Of a stretch of 64,000 nucleotides of DNA, positions 8,075 through 17,450 are shown piece by piece; within the stretch, counting starts at the first letter, position 1, and every line of letters starts with the position of its first letter. Below the pieces are notes generated by a model. The model worked only from the letters and a program-made list of their open reading frames with translations. It was not told the origin of the DNA and made no database searches. This DNA is from Endozoicomonas sp. G2_1 (GTDB lineage Bacteria; Pseudomonadota; Gammaproteobacteria; Enterobacterales; Alteromonadaceae): NCBI RefSeq assembly GCF_017744155.1, contig NZ_JAGHQT010000002.1, positions 248,001-312,000 of the forward strand, written 5' to 3'. A program made the position numbers and the translations under genes.

Positions 8075-8629
8075 CTAAGCGTTGTCTTGTTGGCGCAAGT
8101 AGCTCGCCGTCGACGGCGCTAAACCAAACTGCTCAGACGACTCTCCGCCTAAACCTTGGTGAATCATTTTCATCGTCGCATAATGATGAATCGCGTGGCT
8201 ACAAGCAAACATTACTTCACGCCCAAAAGTACTAGTCACAGTCATCACATTGTCAGTGCCAATACCAACGTTAGAGTGAACCGTTACCGTTTTCTCAAAA
8301 GTTTCGTCAGGCACTGCCGCCAACCAAACTTTCAAGCTTTCTAAGCGCATCAATGCTTCTTTTATATCGCGTTCAACAACACTATTGCGTTGGCGTAACT
8401 CGTAATCTACTACCAGGCTTTCACTGGCAAACTCTAAAGCAACAAAATGATCAATGATATGTCGAACATGACCACCAATTGCACTAATTAACCCTTCTGG
8501 AACCGCAACATACTGTGCCTGGCTCAATTTTGACAAAAAATCGATACCTTGTTGTAACGTTGCTATGTAATCGCGCTGCACTACCTCAATAACCTCAGTA
8601 AAAATGTGTCCTTTCATAGACCTTAACAC
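8075..8629 (-). CDS. DinB-like four-helix protein
   Basis: 184 residues, mostly helical. Histidines at HVRHIIDH and SHAIHHYA are arranged like the metal-binding histidines of DinB/YfiT-type proteins. The start could be GTG at 8629 or ATG at 8617; the latter has AAGG only three bases away, so the GTG is kept. It is the first gene of a pair with the NRDE protein. No substrate can be named; DinB-like enzymes include thiol-dependent transferases. The 366 bp upstream hold the promoter area shared with the GGDEF-EAL gene. Confidence 0.65.
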   Translation of the reverse strand: MLRSMKGHIFTEVIEVVQRDYIATLQQGIDFLSKLSQAQYVAVPEGLISAIGGHVRHIIDHFVALEFASESLVVDYELRQRNSVVERDIKEALMRLESLKVWLAAVPDETFEKTVTVHSNVGIGTDNVMTVTSTFGREVMFACSHAIHHYATMKMIHQGLGGESSEQFGLAPSTASYLRQQDNA

Positions 8630-8771
8630 AAAAATATTTCTTTCATGTTAAAAAGATAAATTTTCTTGATAAATATCACAGTTTTTATATCGCCTAGCCC
8701 AATCAGCCCATATTGCACAATTTTGTTGCTTAAAAGAAAAAATTGCGCTTGATAATTTGCAAATTTTTCAA

Positions 8772-8797
8772 CTAATCATATAGTTATTTATGATTAG
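8772..8797. promoter_or_regulatory. 9-bp inverted repeat in the divergent region before the GGDEF-EAL gene
   Basis: CTAATCATA (8772-8780) and TATGATTAG (8789-8797) are exact reverse complements, 8 bp apart. The 8630-8995 intergenic stretch contains no credible ORF and otherwise looks like AT-rich promoter DNA with TATAAT at 8829 and TTGACA near 8927. The repeat has the size of a dimeric regulator site; no regulator can be named. Confidence 0.35.
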
Positions 8798-8995
8798 ACA
8801 AAGGAGCTGAACAACATAGCCCACACTTATAATGTCAGTATTAAAAATACTTACTGCGAAGTCATTTGTGCTTTACAAATAAAACCAAACTATAGTATCA
8901 ATGGTTTACGTGTCTTTGACGAAATTTGACAAGCACATAAATCTTACTAATCAGTTAAGTAAATACCAGTACAATGAAATTATCGGAGATGGAAC

Positions 8996-10939
8996 TTGCA
9001 AGATAACGCTATTCACAAGTATTTGACCCGCATCATGATCATTATTGTGCTGTTTGTCATTTTACTCTACGTCGCACTGATGCAAGTCAGTAAAGGTGCT
9101 CGCTTTCATCAACTCAATTCGCTGCATCTCAAATACGTCGTTGAACTAAAAAGCCGACTCGCCAACCACTCATCGACGCTCGATTTTAATATTGATGACA
9201 TTCGAGAAACTGTGCTCAATATTCGCCAACAGCCAGCTGACTGTTTAGCATTAATTACAAGCTTTGACCGCACAGTCATGGCCTTAATAAAAACAGATAA
9301 TGCCATCGCTCTATGTCACGCCGACCTGGCGACAGCAGATCAAGTACTAACCATAATAGATGAATATCAAAACGGTGCATTTTCCGCACAACAGCTATAC
9401 GACGAACTCTACAAAGCTTCGGCGGTTTTCACACAAAATTCAGCTCAATTTGAAGAACCAATAACAGCGACTGTCGAGTTTATCGTGACCTCATCCATTG
9501 TTTCATTTGGTGCGGTCAGCTTATTTATGGTGTTCTTTGTCACCTATGCTTCAAAAGCGATTAGCTCAACGGCAAAAACTATGGTAGAAACGACCGAAGC
9601 GCTAGAGCACAGTGAACAGAAAAATAAAAAGCTCGCTCACTACGATAGTTTAACCGGCCTGCCAAACAGAAATCTGTTTAACAAAGAACTCAAACAATCC
9701 CTGCAATTAGCCACTGATAAAAATGCTAAGCTAGCCCTGCTCTTCATCGACTTAGACCGCTTTAAAAACGTCAACGACTCACTTGGACACCAAGCGGGAG
9801 ACGAATTAATTCGAAATGTCGGCCAACGATTAAACGACAGTATTCGAAGTTCAGACACGCTCGCGCGCATTGGTGGTGACGAATTTAATATACTTTTGCC
9901 GGGAATAAAAAGCGCTCATCAAGCTGCGATTGTCGCCAACAAAATTATCAAACAACTTGAGCAACCGTGTGTTATCGCGGGCCATACCGTATACGCCACG
10001 GTTAGTATAGGGATCGCAACGTACCCTGAAGATGCACAAAGTGCTGATGACTTACAAAAATATGCTGATTTGGCGATGTATCATGCGAAAGAAAACGGTC
10101 GTAATAAATACGACTTTTACGCAAAAGAGTTAACCGCATCAGTAGATAAAAAGCTCAAACTTGAGCAACACTTGTACCAAGCGATCAATGAAAAACAATT
10201 CGTACTGCACTACCAACCGATTGTCGACTTAAAGACCATGAAAACACAAGGTGCTGAAGCCTTGGTAAGGTGGCAACATCCGGACATTGGCGTCGTATCG
10301 CCGGCTGATTTTATTCCGCTCGCCGAAGAAACTGGTCTAATTGTTGAGTTGGGCGATTGGATTTTACATCAAGCTTGTCAAACCGCTAAAAATTGGATTG
10401 AAAGCTGTCCAGACTTTTTTATTTCAGTTAATGTTTCGCCGTTACAATTGAGGTCAAAACACTTTCTCGACACCGTTCGCATGGCATTGCACGACAACGG
10501 TATTCCAGCCAGTGCTTTACATATAGAAATAACTGAAAATCTCAAAGTTCATCAAGACCCTGCTACTCTCGCCCTATTTAGCTATCTTCACAAAATGGGC
10601 GTCCACCTATCGCTAGACGATTTTGGCACCGGCCACTCATCACTGTCTTACTTACACAGTTTGCCGTTTGACGTTCTAAAAATAGATAGGTCATTCTTAA
10701 CCATGCACAGTAATGAAAACAAAACCAATATAGTGTCTTCTATTGTCACCATGGCGCACGGTTTAAAATTAAAGGTCATTGCCGAAGGCTTAGAATCGGC
10801 AGCATGTCTTGAGTTTGTCACTGGTGTTAACTGTGACTATGCCCAAGGCTACTATTTAGGTCGACCTGTGCCGGCAGAAGAGCTTGAATACAACAAAGTA
10901 CATGCCTTTCCGTCATTGCAACAGACTAAAAGCGCCTAA
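8996..10939 (+). CDS. Membrane-bound GGDEF-EAL cyclic-di-GMP enzyme
   Basis: 647 residues. One TM helix at about 13-30, a periplasmic region of about 130 residues without a recognised sensor fold, a second TM at about 160-183, then GGDEF (intact GGDEF near residues 292-296) and EAL (intact EAL near 420, DDFGTGHSS later). Both catalytic signatures are complete, so it may make and break cyclic-di-GMP. The start is TTG: CGGAG lies about eight bases before it, and the nearby ATG at 8990 is in another frame and stops at once. The periplasmic part contains two cysteines (DCLAL and ALCHA) that could pair. Confidence 0.88.
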   Translation: MQDNAIHKYLTRIMIIIVLFVILLYVALMQVSKGARFHQLNSLHLKYVVELKSRLANHSSTLDFNIDDIRETVLNIRQQPADCLALITSFDRTVMALIKTDNAIALCHADLATADQVLTIIDEYQNGAFSAQQLYDELYKASAVFTQNSAQFEEPITATVEFIVTSSIVSFGAVSLFMVFFVTYASKAISSTAKTMVETTEALEHSEQKNKKLAHYDSLTGLPNRNLFNKELKQSLQLATDKNAKLALLFIDLDRFKNVNDSLGHQAGDELIRNVGQRLNDSIRSSDTLARIGGDEFNILLPGIKSAHQAAIVANKIIKQLEQPCVIAGHTVYATVSIGIATYPEDAQSADDLQKYADLAMYHAKENGRNKYDFYAKELTASVDKKLKLEQHLYQAINEKQFVLHYQPIVDLKTMKTQGAEALVRWQHPDIGVVSPADFIPLAEETGLIVELGDWILHQACQTAKNWIESCPDFFISVNVSPLQLRSKHFLDTVRMALHDNGIPASALHIEITENLKVHQDPATLALFSYLHKMGVHLSLDDFGTGHSSLSYLHSLPFDVLKIDRSFLTMHSNENKTNIVSSIVTMAHGLKLKVIAEGLESAACLEFVTGVNCDYAQGYYLGRPVPAEELEYNKVHAFPSLQQTKSA

Positions 10940-10955
10940 ACCGAACATAGCGATA

Positions 10956-11411
10956 CTATTGGTCATTTTGTGAAGTTCGCACTATCGCGCTCGCCCGTTT
11001 GATCAAAAAGTAACAAGCGCCTAATGCAACAATGATAAAGCCTAAGCCAACAATCGCCATCGGGTCGTACTTTTCTAAGTCGAGTAAAATGACTTTGCGA
11101 GCAACGGCAATAACAGCAATCAACAAGACCACTTCGGCGTGAATCACGTTTTTCTTAAAATACATTTCAATTGATTCATGCAGCTCAAAACCAATCAAAA
11201 TAATAAAAACAAAACCAAATATTCTAAACAACTCGTTAATTTCGAGAAACAGTACGCTATCTGTTGAGTCTGTAATTTCTTCAAACAACACAATAGCAAG
11301 CTCAATAACTGAAGCGAAAACAATTATCGACGTTAAGAATAAAACGAAAACTGTCATCCACTTTTTCAGCGTTCTGGTAATAGTTAGTACTCTGCTAATT
11401 TCTTTTTCCAT
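10956..11411 (-). CDS. PsiE family membrane protein
   Basis: 151 residues with four hydrophobic segments. FELHESIEMYFKKN and AVIAVARKVILLDLEKYDP are recognisable features of the phosphate-starvation-inducible PsiE family. The function is not established. The gene is convergent with the upstream GGDEF-EAL gene and followed closely by its stop. Confidence 0.78.
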   Translation of the reverse strand: MEKEISRVLTITRTLKKWMTVFVLFLTSIIVFASVIELAIVLFEEITDSTDSVLFLEINELFRIFGFVFIILIGFELHESIEMYFKKNVIHAEVVLLIAVIAVARKVILLDLEKYDPMAIVGLGFIIVALGACYFLIKRASAIVRTSQNDQ

Positions 11412-11658
11412 CGGACTAAATCCTCGTAACCATCGCGATAAAAATCACACAGGGTTTAGCGTTTTATAAAATAGATTCACGTAGATAAAGTTAGTCTAGG
11501 TCAAAGACTTTTGCCTTATTTAATAATAAATTGGACAAAGCAAAGACAAGATCTTATAAATTTAACGTGGCGTATAACGGTATTGTGATGAAAAATAAAT
11601 CGTTGGCCTAAACTAATTAGGATAGTTTCAAGTTTTCCCGTCAGATAATCATAGAGGA

Positions 11659-12315
11659 ATGTGTACGTTGACAGAGACAAGTACAAAAACAGCAACGCAC
11701 GATATACCCCTATCTAAAGAACAATCTGTCCGCAATGCGATAGCAGCCGAGCAATATCACTTTTTAGATTGCCTAGTCAGTGCCGTCTGGCTCTACGACA
11801 TTGAGAACTATCACATTATTTGGGCCAATAAGGCAGCATTGTCGTTGTGGGAAAGTGAAGATTTAGCCGAGCTAGTCAGTAGAGACTTTAAACCCGGTTC
11901 GTCAGATGCTGTTCAACAAACCTTAATTGATTATCAGCAAATATTTAAAACCGGTAAGTCGCTCTCTCGCGTTTGGCGTTATTCCCCCAAAGGAATCCTC
12001 AAAGAAGTTTATTGCCAAATGTCCGGTTACCTGCTGCCCGATGGTCGCATCGGGTTACTGACAGAAGCGATTACCGTTGATCTTATCGACAACAACAAAA
12101 ATGCTAGTTCTGTTATTACTCTGTCAACCTACCACTTAGACGGCAGCTTTATTTCGGGTAACCCACCATTTTTAGAAACGCAAAGCCCAGATTACCAGCA
12201 TCTCGAATCACTGTTTGTTTCAAAGCAAGACTACCAAAAAGTGCGCAACATTATCGACCACACAGGCCGTTTTGAAGATGACATTCAAATATTCGTCAAC
12301 CAACAAATATTGTAG
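11659..12315 (+). CDS. PAS-containing N-terminal fragment of an interrupted PAS-GGDEF-EAL protein
   Basis: 218 residues ending at TAG (12313-12315). Residues about 30-145 form a PAS-like domain (VWLYDIENYHIIWANKAAL). A second PAS-like stretch begins near 155 and is cut by the stop. The next ORF continues in exactly the same frame with no stop before its GGDEF domain, so the TAG is a single-base interruption of one gene and not a frameshift. AGAGGA touches the ATG at 11659 and is 9 bases from an in-frame TTG at 11668, which may be the true start. It could be a pseudogene, or full-length protein may arise by readthrough. Confidence 0.7.
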   Translation: MCTLTETSTKTATHDIPLSKEQSVRNAIAAEQYHFLDCLVSAVWLYDIENYHIIWANKAALSLWESEDLAELVSRDFKPGSSDAVQQTLIDYQQIFKTGKSLSRVWRYSPKGILKEVYCQMSGYLLPDGRIGLLTEAITVDLIDNNKNASSVITLSTYHLDGSFISGNPPFLETQSPDYQHLESLFVSKQDYQKVRNIIDHTGRFEDDIQIFVNQQIL

Positions 12316-12321
12316 CATCGA

Positions 12322-13695
12322 TTGATTGTTAGCTATAGCGAGCAAGACAACATTGACACAACCTTATTGGTGCAACAGTTCAATATCGACGAGCGTAAAC
12401 GCAAAGAGTTAGCGCTCGAAAAAGATGTCATTACCGATCCGTTAACTGGCTTACTCAATCGTAGGGGCTTAAATAACGCCGTCGGCCAAAAAGATAGTTT
12501 TGTTATCTTCTACCTCGATCTAGACGGTTTTAAACTCATTAACGATTCTCTTGGTCACGCCGTTGGCGACCAAGTGCTTCAACATTTAGCCGCTAAGTTA
12601 ACTGGCTCAGAACTCAAACACGGCCTTGCTTGTCGATTCGGCGGTGATGAATTTATCTGGCTGGTTGATGAAGACAAGCTGACAACGAGTATCGAAGCAA
12701 CCGCTAATTTGTTATTTCAGGTCATGAACGAACCATTTTTAGACAATGAAGGAAGGCCAATAAAAATATCAGCCAGTGTCGGCATTGCCAATTACCCTGC
12801 AGATGGCAATGACTTCAACGAACTTATTCTCAAAGCTGACGCCGCCATGTACCTTGCTAAAAAGCAGGGTAAACACCGCTGGGTAAATTATATTTCAGGG
12901 ATGGAAAATACCTTACAGCGCCATAGTATGCTCGCGCAATACTTGTATAAAGCGCTTGATAACAACGAGTTTAGTCTGCACTACCAGCCCATTATTAACA
13001 CCAAGACCAATACAGTTGATTCACTTGAAGCGCTGCTGCGCTGGCACAACTCTGAAATTGGTCCTGTGCCTGCTGATGAGTGTATAAAAGTTGCTGAAGA
13101 AATTGGCGTTATTGTCGCACTTGAACAATGGGTTATTGCAACCGCAATTGCTGACATTAAAGACTTTCAAAAGGTTTTTGGCAACCAGATAAAAGTAGCG
13201 ATTAACGTTTCGAGTCACTTTTTAGCAAATTCAGCCTCTATCGACTTTATTGTTCAACAACTCGCAGTGAATCAACAAAATATATCGTCGATTAATATTG
13301 AGCTCACCGAAAGTGCCTTACTCGCAAATTTGAGTCATGAAAATAATATGGCTCAGCAGTTTAACCAGCAAGGCATAGCGCTGAGTATCGATGATTTCGG
13401 CACCGGCTTCTCATCGTTAGCTTACTTAGATCAAATCCCAGCTAAGTACATCAAAATAGATCGTTCCTTCACCAACAAAATTGAGTGTGATTCCACCATG
13501 CTAATTGGTATCCAACACTTAATACAATCTCTTGGCTTTAACACTATTGTTGAAGGTGTCGAAACCCTACAACAAGCCAAAATACTTCAAGAAATCGGTA
13601 TAGAGCTCATGCAAGGCTATGGTTTAGCAAGACCTCAACCATTGTCCTACTATCAACAAACGTGCAACCTAGCTAATCTAGTATTAAAAATTTAA
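12322..13695 (+). CDS. GGDEF-EAL C-terminal part of the interrupted PAS-GGDEF-EAL protein
   Basis: The frame continues directly from the PAS fragment past the TAG. It first completes a PAS-like end (IVSYSEQ...LLVQQFNIDERK), then has GGDEF (RFGGDEF near residue 107 of this part) and EAL (SLEALLRW near 235, DDFGTGFSS). All signature residues are intact, so decay, if any, is recent. The only start candidates near the break are TTG at 12322 and GTG at 12370, both without a ribosome site, so this part may be translated poorly on its own. A reading error at 12313-12315 is another explanation. Confidence 0.7.
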   Translation: MIVSYSEQDNIDTTLLVQQFNIDERKRKELALEKDVITDPLTGLLNRRGLNNAVGQKDSFVIFYLDLDGFKLINDSLGHAVGDQVLQHLAAKLTGSELKHGLACRFGGDEFIWLVDEDKLTTSIEATANLLFQVMNEPFLDNEGRPIKISASVGIANYPADGNDFNELILKADAAMYLAKKQGKHRWVNYISGMENTLQRHSMLAQYLYKALDNNEFSLHYQPIINTKTNTVDSLEALLRWHNSEIGPVPADECIKVAEEIGVIVALEQWVIATAIADIKDFQKVFGNQIKVAINVSSHFLANSASIDFIVQQLAVNQQNISSINIELTESALLANLSHENNMAQQFNQQGIALSIDDFGTGFSSLAYLDQIPAKYIKIDRSFTNKIECDSTMLIGIQHLIQSLGFNTIVEGVETLQQAKILQEIGIELMQGYGLARPQPLSYYQQTCNLANLVLKI

Positions 13696-13730
13696 CTGTT
13701 AACTAGGCACCAATCATGAACTTTTCGAGG

Positions 13731-14150
13731 TTATAGTTCTTCTTGCTCGGTAAGGTGTCTAGTCATACGCTCTTTAATTGCGCCATCAAGCTCAACTGCT
13801 TTACCGCTTTTCTGATCCATAACAACAAAGGTAATGTCAGCATCAGCAACTAAAATGTCTGTGCCTTTCACTGTAATTTTTTGATTAAATACCGCACTTT
13901 TTCCGCCTATTTTTTTCAGCCCCGTATTAATCGTTAACGTTTGCCCCATGGTCGCGGCAGCACGATAATTAATATTGATGTTAACAATCACCCAAGCTAA
14001 ACCCTTAGATTGAAAATATTCAATATCACCAGTCTCTTCGAGATACTCCCAACGAGCCTCTTCCAAAAACTCTAGATAACGAGCGTTGTTCACATGCTGA
14101 TAGATATCTAGATGAAAACCTCTCACTTTAATTTCTGATGTGTGACTCAT
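13731..14150 (-). CDS. FadM/YbgC-type acyl-CoA thioesterase
   Basis: 139 residues, one hotdog domain. GFHLDIYQHVNNARYLEFLEEARWEYL at the N-terminus holds the catalytic Asp and the HVNN-x-Y motif of 4HBT thioesterases; E. coli FadM (thioesterase III) is a close match in pattern. It hydrolyses acyl-CoA in the cytoplasm. It is convergent with the interrupted GGDEF-EAL gene, 35 bp apart. Confidence 0.8.
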   Translation of the reverse strand: MSHTSEIKVRGFHLDIYQHVNNARYLEFLEEARWEYLEETGDIEYFQSKGLAWVIVNININYRAAATMGQTLTINTGLKKIGGKSAVFNQKITVKGTDILVADADITFVVMDQKSGKAVELDGAIKERMTRHLTEQEEL

Positions 14151-14278
14151 AACTCTTTCCTATGATAAATGATCTTACAATCACTCTTATCTATGGTCTG
14201 ATCAGTAAAATAAAAGTCGTAGCTTTGACAAATTAGTTATCTTCATCATAAGCCTCGCGAATAAAAGAAGCCTGCAAA

Positions 14279-14551
14279 TCACTTACGCTTGTTACTACCT
14301 TGAGGTTTATATTGGCTTAGGCAGTATCCTCGGCTAACGTCACTGCTACGCAGCGCTTTGTGTTTAGTACTTCGCCCTGAAACGCGCCTGCGCCAGTTGT
14401 TAAAGCTTTTTCTATTGAGCTGACTGCGCATTAGTTTGATCACTTGTGCCTCAGTCAGTGAATAAAGCTGTTCAATTGCCTCAAACGGAGTTCTATCCTC
14501 CCACGCCATTTCAATAACCCGAGAGATATCGGCCCTCGACAACACCGTCAT
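14279..14551 (-). CDS. DUF2805 / TIGR03643 family protein
   Basis: 90 residues. ISRVIEMAWEDRTPFEAIE and VIKLMRSQLNRKSFNNWRRR are the defining pattern of the TIGR03643 family, a small helical, basic protein with an HTH-like look. The function is unknown. Its start overlaps the stop of the ABC1 kinase gene by 4 bp (ATGA), so the two are translationally coupled. The C-terminus (from STKHKALR) is a basic, low-conservation tail. Confidence 0.75.
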   Translation of the reverse strand: MTVLSRADISRVIEMAWEDRTPFEAIEQLYSLTEAQVIKLMRSQLNRKSFNNWRRRVSGRSTKHKALRSSDVSRGYCLSQYKPQGSNKRK

Positions 14552-15924
14552 AACGCATCGCTCCCATTAAAACTGTTGCCAAGCTCGGCATAAGGTAAAA
14601 ATAATTGCCGAACATTTACTTGCGCGTTCAGCTTAGCTGCTAGCAGATAAAGCCCAGCTGTCTTGCGGTGAATAAAGATGGCGTCAACCGGTGGCGTGTG
14701 CCATTGATGTTTTTCTCGGTTAATCGCCAAGCCTTTGTCTTTGATTTTCTGTGCTAAACCACTGTTGGCAAAGTCGTACTCACCATCTACGTCGAGTGGC
14801 TGACAAGCCAGTATCAGTACATCAAGAATCTGCTCGAGATAATCACAGCTAATGTCATCATCAAAAAAACCTATCGCTTTAGCGGCCTCAACCATAGCGC
14901 TTTTATCTCGTTTCATGCCCGCGGTGATTAGTTTAAGGTAACCAGTGCTTACATCCTTTGGAATCTCTCTAGTCGCGCCAAAATCAAGTAAAACAACGCG
15001 GTCACTCTCCTCTTGATATAAATAATTAGCAAAATTAGGATCGGTTTGCATTAATCGAAAGCGAAATAGCTCATCAAAAAACAAGGTAATCAACTGACGG
15101 ATGACTCGGTTTTTAGTGGCCTGAGGTTGGTTGACAATGGTATCAATCGCAACCCCATCGAGATATGACATCACTAAAATTTCACTTTGACTGTAGTCTG
15201 GATAAACCTCTGGAATAACGAAACAGTCACTGGTTATTTGACTGCGATACAAGTCGATGTAGCTGGCTTCTAAGCGATAATCAGCCTCCGCCAATAACTG
15301 CTTTTTGGCTTCAGCCAATAACTGATCAATCTGAATGTGCTCAGGCAGTAAACCGGACATTTTTAATAACAACGCGACATTATCGACATCACTATTAATC
15401 GCTTTCGCAATGCCAGGGTACTGCACTTTTACCGCAACTTTTTCGCCAGAGTCTAAATAGGCGAGGTGAACCTGACCAATCGATGCCGAAGCAAACGGTG
15501 ACAATTCAAAATGGCTAAAGCCGTCGAGCCAATTGTCACCCCAAGCCATTTTTAGCTCAGCAACTAGTTGTTTGTGTGGCATAGCACTGGCGTTATCGCG
15601 CAGTGTTGCTAACAACTGGCTCAGCTCAGGGGGTAGCAAGTCACCAGCATCCATCGACAACAGTTGACCTAACTTCATTACCGCACCACGAAGTTCAGAC
15701 AGTTTACTGGCTAATTGTTCAATATTTCTCGGTTGTAGTAAGGAGCGTTTTAATGATGGCGATTCACCACTGGCAAGTTGCTTTGCTCCAGACAAGACAA
15801 CATTACCAGCAACTTTAGCTGCCAAACTGCCAAATGTGGTTAATCTAGCCAAGCGAGAACTCGGCACTTTTTTAGGGCGGTGGCTGAAGCTTTTATTCGA
15901 TTGTGACAAGTTGGTTTCCGACAA
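14548..15924 (-). CDS. ABC1/UbiB/ADCK family atypical kinase
   Basis: 458 residues. AVMKLGQLLSMDAGDLLPPEL is the KxGQ N-terminal signature, SIGQVHLA replaces a glycine-rich loop, VAVKVQYPGI carries the nucleotide-binding lysine, and LLDFGATREI is the metal-binding DFG. These ATPase/kinase-like proteins act around ubiquinone and lipid metabolism; this one resembles the soluble AarF/Coq8 group more than UbiB, because it lacks C-terminal membrane helices. It is the first gene of a pair with DUF2805. Confidence 0.82.
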   Translation of the reverse strand: MSETNLSQSNKSFSHRPKKVPSSRLARLTTFGSLAAKVAGNVVLSGAKQLASGESPSLKRSLLQPRNIEQLASKLSELRGAVMKLGQLLSMDAGDLLPPELSQLLATLRDNASAMPHKQLVAELKMAWGDNWLDGFSHFELSPFASASIGQVHLAYLDSGEKVAVKVQYPGIAKAINSDVDNVALLLKMSGLLPEHIQIDQLLAEAKKQLLAEADYRLEASYIDLYRSQITSDCFVIPEVYPDYSQSEILVMSYLDGVAIDTIVNQPQATKNRVIRQLITLFFDELFRFRLMQTDPNFANYLYQEESDRVVLLDFGATREIPKDVSTGYLKLITAGMKRDKSAMVEAAKAIGFFDDDISCDYLEQILDVLILACQPLDVDGEYDFANSGLAQKIKDKGLAINREKHQWHTPPVDAIFIHRKTAGLYLLAAKLNAQVNVRQLFLPYAELGNSFNGSDAL

Positions 15925-16069
15925 CGGCTAAGTCTGGAAATTTACGTGATAATCGCCAATCCTGATCAAATCACATTGCCAACAATTGAACACTTGCTCG
16001 ATTTTAGTGAGATTTTATCTTAAAAAGGGTGTGCGGTTAATGGAGTAATGCACAAAACGGTTACTGCTG

Positions 16070-16606
16070 TTACTGCTCTGCTAATTGCTCGCTTAACGCG
16101 TCGATAATGCGCTTATGACGCATCTTTACTGCCGAGAGTTTCATATCACTAATATCGGCAATTTCTTGAAACTCTAACCCAGTGCGGTAACGCAAAAGCA
16201 TAATATTGCGATCGGTAAAATTAAGGGTTTCAATCAAGTCTTGAATAATTTGCTCAAAATCGTCATTGCCATTATCAATACTAACACTGGGCTCTTCGAG
16301 CTTTTCTTCGTCTCGGTAAAAATCCTTTTGTCGCTCTCTGAGCTTATTAATACATTCGTTATGGGCAATTTTAAACAGCCAAGCTTGAAAGGATACCGTC
16401 CATTTGAAGTTTTTTAGGTGCGACAAGACCTTGATGATAGTTTCTTGAACTACATCCTCTGCATCGGCATTGTTTTTGAGCAGTTGACTGCAATAACCTT
16501 TGAGTTTAGGTAAATATGGGCCAATCAACTGCTGAAAGTGGCGGGTGTCATATGGCAGGTTTTCCTGCACTAATACGACAAGCTCACGCTCATTCTTTAT
16601 CGTCAA
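16070..16606 (-). CDS. sigX: ECF sigma factor, SigX-like
   Basis: 178 residues. Region 2 reads NADAEDVVQETIIKVLSHLKNF...FQAWLFKIAHNECINKLRER and region 4 reads LNFTDRNIMLLRYRTGLEFQEIADISDMKLSAVKMRHKR. Its start lies inside the 3' end of the preceding MscS-like gene (17-bp overlap), so translation is coupled. In Pseudomonas, crfX-cmpX-sigX precede oprF and SigX controls envelope and fatty-acid genes; the same set of genes is here. No anti-sigma gene follows, which also fits SigX. The symbol is given by synteny and size, not by a phylogeny. Confidence 0.78.
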   Translation of the reverse strand: MTIKNERELVVLVQENLPYDTRHFQQLIGPYLPKLKGYCSQLLKNNADAEDVVQETIIKVLSHLKNFKWTVSFQAWLFKIAHNECINKLRERQKDFYRDEEKLEEPSVSIDNGNDDFEQIIQDLIETLNFTDRNIMLLRYRTGLEFQEIADISDMKLSAVKMRHKRIIDALSEQLAEQ

Positions 16607-17450
16607 ATCCGATATCGCCTGCGCCTGTTGATTTAGTCACTTTGTTAGCGAGTAAAAAGGTATTGGGCACCGTAATTACATCGCCATCAGCGGCCATAAT
16701 TTTACAAGCGACACTACCGATACTGACGAGCGTACCTTTAATGTCTTTGATGGCAATGGTGTCACCAGTTTTATACATTTCGCGCAAGTAAACACCGGCA
16801 ACAATTTCTTGTGCCATAGATTTGGTGCCGATACCGAGCGAAATTGCCGCCGCCAGACCAACACTGGCAATAACCACAGAAATAATGGTGTTGACCAATG
16901 ACACGTCAACATCAAGTTGAGTAATAGTTAACGACAAGGTGATAACAATAATGATACCGCGGCTGACTTCAGCGACCGAGCGACCGTAATCAACACCGGT
17001 ATTTTTCGACGCGATTTTTACGCCGTTATAAACCACCTGAGCAACAACAAAACCGGCAATTAATACCGCTAATGCCGCCAGCAATTTAGGCAAGAATAAA
17101 ACAAAGGTATCAATCATGCCCGAGAGAATAGTCAACCCCAAAATATCCATGGCGGCGAGTAAGAAAATCAAAAAAGTAAAGGTCGAGATAATCGAAGCAA
17201 TAATGTAGCTGCCAGAAATACTCAACTCCATTTTTTTAGTCAGTTGATCAAAACCGAGTTTTTCCAACAAGCTATTAAAACCAAGCTTAATTAGTCCTTT
17301 GTCGATAAAGCGCTTGATCAATGAAGAAATCAGCCAGCCCAGCAAGAGAAACAACAAGGCGACAATTAAGTCTGGAATAAAGGCAACAGCTTCTTGCCAG
17401 ATGGCAACTAAGCCAGAATATGTTTTGTCAGTAATGGTTGAAACTTCCAT
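16590..17450 (-). CDS. cmpX: CmpX-like MscS-family membrane protein
   Basis: 286 residues with about five membrane segments, including paired glycine-rich helices of the conserved TM-helix type (IPDLIVALLFLLLGWLISS, FLPKLLAALAVLIAGFVVA). A short MscS pore/beta part follows (AAISLGIGTKSMAQEIVAG, GDTIAIKDIKGTLVSIG) and ends soon after VITVPN, so the large cytoplasmic cage of MscS is missing. CmpX of Pseudomonas has this form and affects SigX activity through the membrane. It sits between the CrfX-like and SigX-like genes with 1-bp and 17-bp overlaps. Confidence 0.8.
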   Translation of the reverse strand: MEVSTITDKTYSGLVAIWQEAVAFIPDLIVALLFLLLGWLISSLIKRFIDKGLIKLGFNSLLEKLGFDQLTKKMELSISGSYIIASIISTFTFLIFLLAAMDILGLTILSGMIDTFVLFLPKLLAALAVLIAGFVVAQVVYNGVKIASKNTGVDYGRSVAEVSRGIIIVITLSLTITQLDVDVSLVNTIISVVIASVGLAAAISLGIGTKSMAQEIVAGVYLREMYKTGDTIAIKDIKGTLVSIGSVACKIMAADGDVITVPNTFLLANKVTKSTGAGDIGFDDKE

